Assembly (NCBI GenBank): GCA_945878115.1
Contig: CAMDVD010000004.1
Location: forward strand, 1-64,000
Origin: Chitinophaga pinensis
GTDB taxonomy: Bacteria > Bacteroidota > Bacteroidia > Chitinophagales > Chitinophagaceae
Length of the DNA: 64,000 nucleotides
Reading direction: 5' to 3'
The notes under the pieces were generated by a model. That model ran no database searches. It had not been told where the DNA came from and was given only the letters and a program-made list of their open reading frames with translations. Both the position numbers and the translations under genes were made by a program. This document shows, piece by piece, positions 56,438 through 64,000 of this stretch (its first letter is position 1; every line of letters begins with the position of its first letter).

Positions 56438-56625
56438 AGGAAATGGTTTATCTGTTTTTTGAATGAATACATGAACAAAGCTAAACTAAACCTGTAATGA
56501 ACAAAGATTTTTTATACCGATGTGAAATAATGATAGACCATCCATAATTCAATCGGCATAATACCATCAAAGATTTCTAAAAAGCCCTTTGGTCTATTTC
56601 ATAAATCAAGATGGTATTCATTGTC

Positions 56626-56763
56626 GATGCATTGCGGCAACGATTGAAGCGTAAATCCTTTTTGCTTGCTTTGAAGCAAAAAGATTGCAGCGAAAAGTCC
56701 CCATTCCGCTGCTTTGAGCGGAAACGGATCCTGACATTTATCGTCAGGACGTGCCTGCCGCCC
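56626..56763 (+). repeat. Dispersed palindromic element with conserved hexaloop, copy D (three hairpins)
   Basis: Ends GCGGCA (56634-56639) and TGCCGC (56756-56761). Hairpin 1 is CTTTTTGCTT 56658-56667 / AAGCAAAAAG 56674-56683, loop GCTTTG. Hairpin 2 is CCGCT-GCTTTG-AGCGG (56706-56721), again with loop GCTTTG. Hairpin 3 is TCCTGAC-ATTTATC-GTCAGGA (56729-56749). It is longer than copies A and B through the extra hairpins. Confidence 0.85.
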
Positions 56764-56838
56764 AAATCATTTTCATTATGTATTTAGGAAACCCTTGAAC
56801 ATAGACCAAAATTGTTGAATCACAACAGCATCATATTT

Positions 56839-58323
56839 TTATCGAATATCCAAACTATACGGATCTACAGACACTTCCGATACGGGCTTTAAGGCTTGCC
56901 ATGTATTTAGATTAATGGCATGATAATATCCATTTCTGCCTGCACATTCTGACGTATGATGTGGCGCAGGTCCAGAAGGATTGACATTACGACTTCCTAC
57001 AAAAAGCAAATCAAGCGCATCGTCTATTGCCAAACCATGGGGTTGAAAAAATGGCATATCCAATTTACGAATCACTTGAAAAGTAGCCATATCAATAACA
57101 TAAACGGAGCCGACAAAATTGAGGTAGGTTTGATTGACATCTTCTTGACAGGTCACAAACAATAGATTCCTTTTTTTGGAAATCGCAAACTCCAATGGGT
57201 AAGTACCAACAGGAATGACCTTGTATAATGTATCTGCTTTTGCGTCCATTACCCGAACTTCATTGCTGGCTTGGCAGGAAATAAAATAGTATTTATAATC
57301 TGGGCGCATCACGATTTCATGCGGATCTAATAATTGAGGCGTCAATACTGGAGCCGCATTTTTTTGAATAGACAGCTGATCGACAACAAATAATTTGGGT
57401 ACAATCCGATACATCATATTCCCGTATTGCGCACTTGCATATACCGTATCTTGACTTGCAGAATACGCAATGCCATGCGGATTTGCCAATAAGCCAGAGC
57501 CCGCAATGGTATTGCTGATGGTCATGGTATTCAAATTAATTTCCACTAATTTTCCATCACTATCAAAACTCGAAACATACGCATGATTTCCGTCGGGGGC
57601 TATTTTGATGACATTCCATTTACCCGCTCCAATGTTGGCTTCTGCAATAAAAGTATCGGCTATTGCATCAAACTTTTGTACATATTGTCCATTGGTAAAA
57701 CATACATACCAATACTTTCCATCGGGGCTTACACGCAAGCAATGCGGCACTTCTTTTTGCGGCAATTGATGCCCTACCCTTACACAGCGCATTACCAAAT
57801 AAGAGGCAGCATCTACAACGCTCACTAAATCGCAACCTTGATTGGCAATGTATAATTTATTTCTTGTGCTTGGATTTTTTGCGAATGGAATTTCGCCCTT
57901 ATTATTTGGACATCCATGGATGATCCAATTTTTAACGGTGCTTACTTCTTCTCTCGACAATGGATCGGCATTCAAAGGCATGCTTGGTATTGCCGTCAAA
58001 CCTAGATCAGCATAAGTATTTATAAAGGACAGAAGTGAACTTTGTGTTGGAGAATAGGCAATCGCAACTGATCCAGTATTACCTCCTTTAAACAATTCAT
58101 CCCAGGAGGTTAAATTTAAATTCGCAGCATTTTGAAAACTTTTATCATTGTGGCAACCGACTGTTGCGCATTTATTCACAATGATTTTGTCTATTTCTTT
58201 TGGGAAACCTGAATCGTTAAATGACGGGTCTACACTTTTCTTACAAGCAATTATATTGAATAAAAAAAATACCATACCTAGAATAAGTATGGTATTCATT
58301 TTATGCTTGTAAAAATGTTTCAT
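56839..58323 (-). CDS. Lipoprotein with cytochrome c-like motif and YVTN/YncE-type beta-propeller
   Basis: 494 residues (a Met eight codons in, 58299, is also possible). Lipobox 'FNIIAC' places the lipidated Cys at residue 27. 'VNKCATVGCHND' (C52, C57, H58) is a C-x4-C-H heme-c-type motif, in the short domain (~40-150) common in Bacteroidota surface proteins. Residues ~155-490 are a seven-bladed propeller with 'LYIANQGCDLVSVVDA', 'VRVGHQLPQKEVPHCLRVSPDG' and 'HGIAYSASQDTVYAS'. It lies 5 bases after trxB and is probably co-transcribed. Its role, whether redox or surface binding, is not known. Confidence 0.8.
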   Translation of the reverse strand: MKHFYKHKMNTILILGMVFFLFNIIACKKSVDPSFNDSGFPKEIDKIIVNKCATVGCHNDKSFQNAANLNLTSWDELFKGGNTGSVAIAYSPTQSSLLSFINTYADLGLTAIPSMPLNADPLSREEVSTVKNWIIHGCPNNKGEIPFAKNPSTRNKLYIANQGCDLVSVVDAASYLVMRCVRVGHQLPQKEVPHCLRVSPDGKYWYVCFTNGQYVQKFDAIADTFIAEANIGAGKWNVIKIAPDGNHAYVSSFDSDGKLVEINLNTMTISNTIAGSGLLANPHGIAYSASQDTVYASAQYGNMMYRIVPKLFVVDQLSIQKNAAPVLTPQLLDPHEIVMRPDYKYYFISCQASNEVRVMDAKADTLYKVIPVGTYPLEFAISKKRNLLFVTCQEDVNQTYLNFVGSVYVIDMATFQVIRKLDMPFFQPHGLAIDDALDLLFVGSRNVNPSGPAPHHTSECAGRNGYYHAINLNTWQALKPVSEVSVDPYSLDIR

Positions 58324-58328
58324 TGTTT

Positions 58329-59279
58329 TTAGTGCAATCCTTTTTCGCTCAAATATCTTTCGGCATCTAAGGCAGCCATACAGCCACTTCCAGCTGCAGT
58401 AACTGCTTGTCTATAGGTTTTATCTTGAACATCTCCGCTCGCAAATACCCCTTCGATATTGGTTTTGGTAGAACCTGCTTGCGTAATGATATAACCTGTT
58501 TCATCCATGGTAATCCATGGCTTAAATAAATCACTATTTGGGGTATGTCCAATGGCAACGAATAAAGCGCTAATTGGCAAATTTGTTTTTTCGCCAGTAG
58601 CATTTTGTTTTAAAATGACGCCAGTAATTTTTTCACCACATTCTATTTCATCAATCACGGTATTCCAATACACTTTAATATTCGGCGTTGCCAATACACG
58701 ATCTTGCATTACTTTACTCGCACGCATTTTTTCACTACGTATCATCATGTGCACTGTGCTGCATAATTTACTTAAATAAATTGCTTCTTCACACGCTGTA
58801 TCCCCTGCACCAACAATGGCAACTTCTTTATTTCTAAAAAATGCACCATCACAAACCGCACAAGCACTAACGCCACCGCCTGTTGTAGCCAATTGCTCTT
58901 CCTTCGGAATGCCTAACCATTTTGCAGATGCTCCGGTAGAAATAATAATAGCATTTGCTTCTATCCATTTTTCTTCATCTATTTCTACACGATAAGGTTG
59001 TTTGGTCAAATCTACTTTTGACGCCATACCCCAACGAATATCTGCACCCATGCGCTTGGCTTGCTCTTCAAATTCTTGCATCATTTTTGGTCCCATAACA
59101 CCATCTGGATAACCAGGATAATTTTCTACTTCTGTGGTAATGGTAAGTTGACCGCCTGGTTGTAAGCCTTGGTATAAAACTGGATTTAAGTTTGCACGTG
59201 CAGCATAGATGGCGGCAGTGTATCCAGCAGGACCTGAACCAATAATGAGTAATTGTACTTTTTCTATTTCTTGTGACAT
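58329..59279 (-). CDS. trxB: Thioredoxin-disulfide reductase
   Basis: 316 residues, typical length. FAD-binding 'IIGSGPAGYTAAIYAARA', redox pair in 'SACAVCDGAFF', NADPH site 'VAIVGAGDTACEEAIYL' and the closing 'GVFASGDVQDKTYRQAVTAAGSGCMAALDAERYL' blocks are complete. It passes electrons from NADPH to thioredoxin in the cytoplasm. It lies between a DUF4249 lipoprotein gene (21 bases upstream) and the propeller lipoprotein (5 bases downstream). Confidence 0.96.
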   Translation of the reverse strand: MSQEIEKVQLLIIGSGPAGYTAAIYAARANLNPVLYQGLQPGGQLTITTEVENYPGYPDGVMGPKMMQEFEEQAKRMGADIRWGMASKVDLTKQPYRVEIDEEKWIEANAIIISTGASAKWLGIPKEEQLATTGGGVSACAVCDGAFFRNKEVAIVGAGDTACEEAIYLSKLCSTVHMMIRSEKMRASKVMQDRVLATPNIKVYWNTVIDEIECGEKITGVILKQNATGEKTNLPISALFVAIGHTPNSDLFKPWITMDETGYIITQAGSTKTNIEGVFASGDVQDKTYRQAVTAAGSGCMAALDAERYLSEKGLH

Positions 59280-59300
59280 ATAATTAATTAAAAATTTGAA

Positions 59301-60227
59301 TTAAAGGGAATCGATAATCTTGTAATAAATACTTCCATAACCAGCCCAGACACCTAAAGCACCTGGTATATTACTTTGGATTTTAGTTGGTGAAGCAAAA
59401 GGATTGCCAACACTACTTTGAGAAAAAGCCAAGGTTTCCCAAAAGTCAAATACATGCGTATCTATTGCACTCCATTTAATATTTACAGTATCGCCTTTAC
59501 GAACAAATCCGATGGTATTTATTTCGCTTTGTGAATAGTTTTCCGATTTATTATAACCTAAATCAATGCTCAAAGGAATTCTGGTTCCATTAATGATATC
59601 ATCATTATACACAGAATTGAATGAAGTGTAATAAATTTCTGGAACACCAGTTTTGATAAAACGGTTCGTCAATGTTTCCAACTTTACTGCATTCCCAAAT
59701 GTATCTGGATCATTATAGTAAGCCTTTACTGCTTTGAGGCTGTCTTCCATGCCCGGAACGGGTTCTAGCCACAATGAATCTAAACCAACAGAACCTGGTA
59801 TTTTGGTAATGGACTCATATTGTTTGCCTTCAGCACTAATAGACAATTTATAGGTGTGTTCTACTTGACCTTTAAAACTCATGGCAATAGGATCATTCAA
59901 ATCCGGACCATAAATATGAAAATGAAAGGTTTGGGTTCCTACAGTCGTATCCAAATTATATTCCTTTAACGTGATGGTTTTATTATCTGATAAGTCTTGA
60001 ATTTTTACAATGGCATTATTTACATATTGCACGGAACCCAAATCGATTTTGTCAAAAAATCCTATACTTTTAGAAATGGTAACATAAGGCACTTGATTAC
60101 TTTCAATTACGCCTTCTATGACTATTTTTTTTTCGCTGTCTGCGAGATCAACATTGATTTCTTTTTCACAAGAACTGAAGCAGTTGACTAAGAAGACTAG
60201 GATTACAAAGGCTGCAATTTTTTTCAT
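59301..60227 (-). CDS. DUF4249 domain lipoprotein
   Basis: 308 residues. The signal sequence ends in a lipobox-like 'CFSSCEKE' (Cys20). The mature start 'EINVDLADSEKKIVIEGVIESNQVPYVTISKSIGFF' and 'VNNAIVKIQDLSDNKTI' are the DUF4249 signature; Ig-like strands follow. DUF4249 proteins are usually encoded beside a TonB-dependent receptor and sit on the outer membrane. Here the receptor is missing and trxB follows. Function is unknown. Confidence 0.88.
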   Translation of the reverse strand: MKKIAAFVILVFLVNCFSSCEKEINVDLADSEKKIVIEGVIESNQVPYVTISKSIGFFDKIDLGSVQYVNNAIVKIQDLSDNKTITLKEYNLDTTVGTQTFHFHIYGPDLNDPIAMSFKGQVEHTYKLSISAEGKQYESITKIPGSVGLDSLWLEPVPGMEDSLKAVKAYYNDPDTFGNAVKLETLTNRFIKTGVPEIYYTSFNSVYNDDIINGTRIPLSIDLGYNKSENYSQSEINTIGFVRKGDTVNIKWSAIDTHVFDFWETLAFSQSSVGNPFASPTKIQSNIPGALGVWAGYGSIYYKIIDSL

Positions 60228-60325
60228 GGGGCGAAGTTAACCGACAAAAAAGAAATAGCCAAAAAGGTTTAAGATTTGTAATCATACTGTAGCGTATTTT
60301 CCAAAAAAATAATGCTACTGATGTA

Positions 60326-60368
60326 ATGGTGTAGTGTATTTTTTGAAAAAAAATTAATGCTACACCAT
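60326..60368. repeat. Long-loop hairpin adjoining copy E
   Basis: ATGGTGTAG (60326-60334) pairs perfectly with CTACACCAT (60360-60368) around a T-run/A-run core that can itself pair. A related GTAGC…GCTAC hairpin precedes it (60289-60318). Similar sequence precedes copy A at 12974-13045. Confidence 0.7.
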
Positions 60369-60454
60369 GGGCGGCGCACACGCTATCACTGCAAGTCCGT
60401 TTTCGCTCAAAGCAGCGAAATCCGGGCTTTCCGTTCTATCGTTGCCGCAATACA
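60369..60454 (-). repeat. Dispersed palindromic element with conserved hexaloop, copy E
   Basis: Ends are GCGGCG (60371-60376) and TGCCGC (60443-60448). The central hairpin is TTTCGCT 60401-60407 / AGCGAAA 60414-60420 with loop CAAAGC (GCTTTG on the minus strand). The stem is the same as hairpin 2 of copy D apart from a compensated pair, and unlike the CTTTTTGCT stem of copies A, B and D. Confidence 0.82.
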
Positions 60455-60646
60455 CCACAATAGAAACTTTGATTTCTTATTATATCTTTAGTTCAGTCAA
60501 TCTTTTTACATTGCATAACCTTATGATGAATAGGAACATTTACTAATTAGTGAACTCTTACGAAATCCTTTCCGCAAATTAAATTTTCCGTTGAGGAGAG
60601 TTCATTTCGAATTATTTCAACTAATGATCTTCGAGTGAATGGCCTT

Positions 60647-60820
60647 GGAGAGTTTGGCGTTAAAAAAAATGGAGAGATCGACGAACAAATCGTCCCTGTT
60701 TGAGACAGCCAGCCGTAGGCAGCTGTTGAGTTTGGACGATTTGCGTCGAGCACGAACATTTTTTAGTCAAACTCTCCACAGCCTTGACTTTTTGGTTCTT
60801 TTGTGTCAAGACAAAAGAAC
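60647..60820. repeat. Inverted-repeat element with long hairpin upstream of the Xer gene
   Basis: GGAGAGTTTG (60647-60656) and CAAACTCTCC (60768-60777) are a perfect 10-bp inverted repeat about 110 bases apart. Just beyond lies a perfect 10-bp hairpin, GTTCTTTTGT 60795-60804 / ACAAAAGAAC 60811-60820, loop GTCAAG. Open frames cross it on both strands but resemble no protein I trust. It looks like a small non-autonomous repeat. Confidence 0.55.
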
Positions 60821-60906
60821 AAATAATAATTAGTAGCACCAATCTCGTATCCATCCAATTAATAATTTGAATTTCCCACTTGCTTAATTTAAATTAGTTT
60901 TGAGCA

Positions 60907-61809
60907 GTGAATTGGACATCATTTAGAAAAGGCTTTACATCCTACTTACAATTAGAAAAATCGCTAAGCGAAAATTCTGTAATGGCATATTTACAGGATG
61001 TAGAAAAGCTAGAACAATTTTTACAAGCCCATCACCCTACTATCCAATTAGAAGAAATTACGACTTCCATTCTGCAATCTTTTTTACAATGGATACATGA
61101 ATTAGGCATGTCGGCCACTTCGCAATCACGCATTGTATCTGGCTTGAAAGGTTTTTTCAAATACCTAATGTTAGAAGATATCCTTAGCATTAACCCAACG
61201 GAACTTTTAGAATCGCCCAAAACTAGTCGCAAACTTCCCGACACTTTATCTGTTGAAGAGTTAGATTTATTATTCAATAGCCTCGACCTCAGCAAGCCAG
61301 AAGGCACACGCAACAAAGCCATATTGGAAGTGATGTATAGTTGTGGTTTGCGAGTAAGTGAATTAACCGAATTACGCATATCCCATATTTATGCACAGGA
61401 GCAATGCATACGGGTGATAGGAAAAGGAAATAAGGAAAGGCTCATTCCAATAGGATCCTCTGCATTAAAATATATCTCTATCTATGCCGAAAACATACGT
61501 GTTCAAATCAAAGTAGCAAACAAATGTGAAGACATATTATTCTTAAATCGACGTGGCGGCAAACTATCAAGAGTGATGATATTTTACATCATTAAAAAAG
61601 CAACAGAGCAAGCAGGTATTCGAAAAAATATACATCCGCATACATTACGACATTCCTTTGCCACCCATTTGGTAGAAGGCGGCGCGGACTTAAGAGCAGT
61701 GCAAGAAATGTTAGGTCATGAAAGCATTACGACAACAGAAATATACACGCATTTAGATCGAGAATTTTTGAGAGAAACTTTGACAAGATTTCATCCGAGG
61801 CATAAGTGA
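60907..61809 (+). CDS. xerD: Tyrosine recombinase XerD/XerC type
   Basis: 300 residues with GTG as start codon. An N-terminal SAM-like core-binding domain ('YLQLEKSLSENSVMAYLQDVEKLEQFL') is followed by the catalytic domain with all six residues: R149 in 'SCGLRVSELTEL', K173 in 'GKGNKER', H245 and R248 in 'HPHTLRHSFATHL', H271 in 'LGHESI' and Y280 in 'EIYTHLD'. Length and lack of extra domains point to the housekeeping Xer enzyme that resolves chromosome dimers at dif. It is closer to XerD than XerC by eye, and the choice is not firm. No att sites or integron are seen. Confidence 0.88.
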   Translation: MNWTSFRKGFTSYLQLEKSLSENSVMAYLQDVEKLEQFLQAHHPTIQLEEITTSILQSFLQWIHELGMSATSQSRIVSGLKGFFKYLMLEDILSINPTELLESPKTSRKLPDTLSVEELDLLFNSLDLSKPEGTRNKAILEVMYSCGLRVSELTELRISHIYAQEQCIRVIGKGNKERLIPIGSSALKYISIYAENIRVQIKVANKCEDILFLNRRGGKLSRVMIFYIIKKATEQAGIRKNIHPHTLRHSFATHLVEGGADLRAVQEMLGHESITTTEIYTHLDREFLRETLTRFHPRHK

Positions 61810-61970
61810 GTGGAGAGGTTGGAAGTGTAAAAGCTAAGCATTGCACAATAAACTGATGATTGAAATGTAATTTCTTATTGGAATCAGTTTTTACATTTTG
61901 CGTTTATTCTACTATTACTAATTGCAAAAATGAATTGAGATTCTACTTCATTAAAAGCAAAAAAAAACAA

Positions 61971-62300
61971 TTAGTTTGGGTTTACTATTATCGGACCATT
62001 TTTCAACTCTCCTTTTTCAAGTATGGCGAGAATGGAAGGTGATAATTTGGAGAGTACATCATAAGTATTGATGTATGCATTAAGTACAAAAACAGCAATT
62101 GTATACTTTTCAAAATTCTGTTGATATTGTAAATTTTTATCGAATGTGAGTAGGGCATCAAAATCATTCTTAATCAATAATTTTAATAACTCTCCATTCT
62201 TGATGCCCTGCCAATTCATATCTCGCACGGTAAAGACATCATGAATTTCAAAATCTAATTTTAGTTTCTTTGGAAGGTTCTCATCAAGCAATAGTTTCAT
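61971..62300 (-). CDS. DUF5615 PIN-like toxin-type protein
   Basis: 109 residues from the Met at 62300 (a Met four codons earlier also fits). 'MKLLLDENLPKKLKLDF' with the acidic D-E-N, 'DMNWQGIKNGELLKLLIKNDFDALLTFDKNLQYQQN' and the later acidic sites match the DUF5615 (Mut7-C/PIN-like) family, putative RNases. It overlaps the upstream DUF433 gene by 17 bases, the standard antitoxin-first arrangement. Whether it is an active toxin cannot be told from sequence. Confidence 0.85.
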   Translation of the reverse strand: MKLLLDENLPKKLKLDFEIHDVFTVRDMNWQGIKNGELLKLLIKNDFDALLTFDKNLQYQQNFEKYTIAVFVLNAYINTYDVLSKLSPSILAILEKGELKNGPIIVNPN

Positions 62301-62523
62301 ACAATCTTTCAATATTAGCGGATGTAATTATTTTATTTGCCATTTCTAAAACCATCACAGCTTGTTCACGGGTAACGGTAGGAAATTCTTCAAGGTAATC
62401 GTCAAGTGAAACACCATATTCTAGATGATCAAATAAGGATTCTACAGGAACTCGAGTACCTTTAAAAACTGCTTGTCCACTCAGAATCTCTTTATCAATT
62501 GTAATGATGTCGCTTGATTTCAT
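62284..62523 (-). CDS. DUF433 antitoxin-type protein
   Basis: 79 residues. 'ITIDKEILSGQAVFKGTRVPVESLFDHLEYGVSLDDYLEEFPTVTREQAVMVLE' is a full DUF433 domain, a small winged-helix-like DNA-binding fold often found with PIN-like toxins. It precedes and overlaps the DUF5615 gene. It probably binds the toxin and represses the shared promoter (from family knowledge). Confidence 0.87.
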   Translation of the reverse strand: MKSSDIITIDKEILSGQAVFKGTRVPVESLFDHLEYGVSLDDYLEEFPTVTREQAVMVLEMANKIITSANIERLYETIA

Positions 62524-62688
62524 TGGATAAAGGTAATAAATAATTCATATTCTTGGTGTTGTGTTTTCAGTACACATAAAAATCACACGACATAATAGGG
62601 ACGCTCATTCAAGGCATAACATAAAAATCAAGAACTAATAGAATTGTTACATTAGTGCAATCATTTTCATGAAGTACTATTGACAATT

Positions 62689-63267
62689 TTACTCTGCTGT
62701 AAGTTTATACAAATTCTCTTTGACAAGCTTTTCCTTATCCAATTTATTCTTTAATATCATGGTATAAGTCGATAAATCTTGTTGTCCGTTATTTAATATT
62801 TTCCTTGGAATATCTAAATGATTCGTAATTTCTACATTCCCAAATTTTGAAATATTCGTAATTTGAAAATTCAAATCTTTAACAAGTGGTCTAACAAACA
62901 GAACAACTGAACCGTTGCTGAATTCTATTATATCACTCAATAAAAATTCATTTGTTACGAAGTCTTTAGTTAGAAAATTTCTATAACATGTATAACATAA
63001 CCATGTGTGATTATTGTCCGTATAACCATACTGTTCAGTAATATCATCACTTTCAGTTAAATAGGATTGACATATTTCACAATGACCATGTGTCCATCCA
63101 TCTTCAATATATTCAAAAAATCTATTATCATAATTTTGCCCATTAAACAATCTTGTACCTCCACCAACTGATTTATCTTTTAATGCAGGACTAGCAATCC
63201 ACTTTCTAAATGTCCAAGTAAGAGATAAGAAATAATCTCTGTCCTCCTTTAGTAAATCTTGATTCAT
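62689..63267 (-). CDS. Unknown protein with four-cysteine zinc-ribbon-like centre
   Basis: 192 residues, no signal peptide or membrane segment. The middle has two C-x2-C pairs, 'GHCEICQS' and 'WLCYTCYRN', about 33 residues apart with nearby His, suggesting a zinc ribbon. The N-terminal 'YFLSLTWTFRKWIASPALKDKSVGGGTRLF' is distinctive but I do not recognise it. The C-terminus is charged helix. It is upstream of the toxin-antitoxin-like pair in the same orientation, separated by 165 bases. Confidence 0.65.
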   Translation of the reverse strand: MNQDLLKEDRDYFLSLTWTFRKWIASPALKDKSVGGGTRLFNGQNYDNRFFEYIEDGWTHGHCEICQSYLTESDDITEQYGYTDNNHTWLCYTCYRNFLTKDFVTNEFLLSDIIEFSNGSVVLFVRPLVKDLNFQITNISKFGNVEITNHLDIPRKILNNGQQDLSTYTMILKNKLDKEKLVKENLYKLTAE

Positions 63268-63526
63268 ATCAAATATTGAATTTGTTTGATTTGGTTAGAA
63301 ACTCGCTACCAACGTCAAATTTATACATTACATTTCAATTAATTTTTATTATTGTTCGTAACACAAAAAGCAATTCCCTATAAAACAAAACGATTTTCGC
63401 CAATTTGAATTTAAAGGACTTAGTTAGAGTATATATATTCTCCTTCTCCCAAATCTTCATCATTCATACCTTATATCTGACTTTCTGAAATGGAATTTAC
63501 TTCATCTTTCTATTCAATAAAAAAAC

Positions 63527-64000
63527 ATAGACATAGCAAACGTATTTAAGAATAATGGAAAATGGGTGGCAGAAAAAATAGGCTTAGTTCCGAATTATTT
63601 TAAAGATTTATCCAAAGGTCAAGCTCCTGAAATTTTATACATTGGTTGCTCCGATAGTCGAGTTACAGCCGAAGTTTTAATGGACGTAAAACCTGGTGAA
63701 GTATTTGTACATCGCAATATCGCCAACCTAGTTAATCATATCGATTTGAATGTAATGTCTGTGTTGAATTATGCGGTTACTGTGCTCCAAGTCAATCATA
63801 TTTTCGTATGCGGAAATGATCATTGTGGTGGTGTAAAATCTGCTATACAACCTGCCGACTTAGGTATTCTAAAGCCGTGGCTACGCAACATAAGAGATGT
63901 CTATCGATTGCATAAAGATGAATTGAATGCTAAAGAATTGGAAGAAAAAAGATACGACTGATTAATAGAATTAAACGTACAAGAACAATGTGTTAACCTG
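63527..64000 (+). pseudogene. Beta-class carbonic anhydrase, apparently decayed and cut by window end
   Basis: The frame 63527-63958 reads as a beta carbonic anhydrase: 'IANVFKNNGKWVAEKIG', the zinc/active-site block 'YIGCSDSRV', 'VFVHRNIANLV' and 'LGILKPWLRNIRDVYRLHKDEL'. Three defects are visible. The expected ATG is ATA (63527 or 63533), with the first usable start a GTG at 63566 inside the conserved first helix. The zinc-binding GHxxCGG is GNDHCGG, so the usual histidine is Asn. A TGA (63959-63961) interrupts '…RYD*LIELNVQEQCVNL', where the family has Arg (CGA). Homologous sequence continues to the window edge. It could be a pseudogene or carry sequencing errors. Confidence 0.75.

Noticed and set aside
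60639-60833. Open frame reading SRRQLLSLDDLRRARTFF
   Set aside because: It crosses an inverted repeat and a 10-bp hairpin, lacks a good start, and the opposite strand is equally open.
60907-61809. Integrase of an integron or genomic island
   Set aside because: Length and domain content are those of housekeeping Xer, with no attachment sites, tRNA target or cassette array seen.
63959-63961. TGA as a recoded sense codon (selenocysteine or alternative code)
   Set aside because: TGA ends other genes here, the family has Arg at this site, and the gene has two further defects; decay or sequencing error explains it better.

Overview
The window is AT-rich DNA from a Bacteroidota bacterium, most likely in or near the Chitinophagales; the phylum is secure and the order is a guess. 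Evidence for the phylum: type IX secretion (T9SS) C-terminal sorting domains, two CHU_C (gliding-motility-associated) C-termini, a PorP/SprF protein, GldC, DUF4249, DUF5686 plus carboxypeptidase-regulatory domains, a TonB-type barrel and TAnnTTTG-like promoter boxes. LpxK and an LpxH-like phosphoesterase show a Gram-negative envelope. I saw no rRNA, tRNA, CRISPR array or prophage.

Layout. 1-2.3 kb: tail of an unknown gene, an outer-membrane barrel and an MFS exporter. 2.5-8 kb: a DUF4328 membrane protein and two large secreted proteins. 8-10.8 kb: cyanophycinase, DUF445 and aspartate aminotransferase in one operon. 11-23.5 kb: a secretome block holding a parallel beta-helix protein, phosphofructokinase, a small charged secreted protein, a 1668-residue Asp-box/PKD/dockerin protein, a SIMPL protein and a heparinase II/III-like protein. 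23.6-30.7 kb: a polytopic membrane protein, DinB, EF-G, an RlmK-like rRNA methyltransferase and a LolA-like protein. 30.9-32 kb: a RAYT-type (REP-associated tyrosine) transposase lacking a normal start codon, followed by tandem repeats. 32-38 kb: an unknown secreted protein, lpxK and RNase R in one operon, then a MurC-like ligase. 38-43 kb: a DUF5686 protein and a TonB-type barrel. 43-44.3 kb: a second, intact RAYT transposase among palindromic repeats. 44.3-51 kb: an Nfu scaffold, a type B T9SS cargo with its PorP/SprF partner, then gldC, yqeY and cvpA. 51.6-54.8 kb: an LpxH-like phosphoesterase, a glycosyltransferase and a GH1 glycosidase in one tight operon. 55-60 kb: a thioredoxin-fold protein, then DUF4249, trxB and a beta-propeller lipoprotein in one operon. 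60.9-64 kb: a Xer recombinase, a DUF433/DUF5615 toxin-antitoxin-like pair, an unknown zinc-ribbon-like protein and a beta-carbonic anhydrase that looks like a decaying pseudogene.

The gene content is mostly housekeeping and envelope or secretion work. The most unusual signal is in the intergenic DNA. (1) A dispersed palindromic element (positions about 13050, 36399, 51177, 56626 and 60369) has GCGGCA ends and a central hairpin. The hexaloop GCTTTG is nearly constant while the stem changes with compensatory base pairs. (2) Both RAYT genes sit among a second hairpin family with GAA/TTC triloops, and these stems also covary. The element in (1) has no obvious transposase in the window. I regard these two families as the best candidates for an undescribed system.
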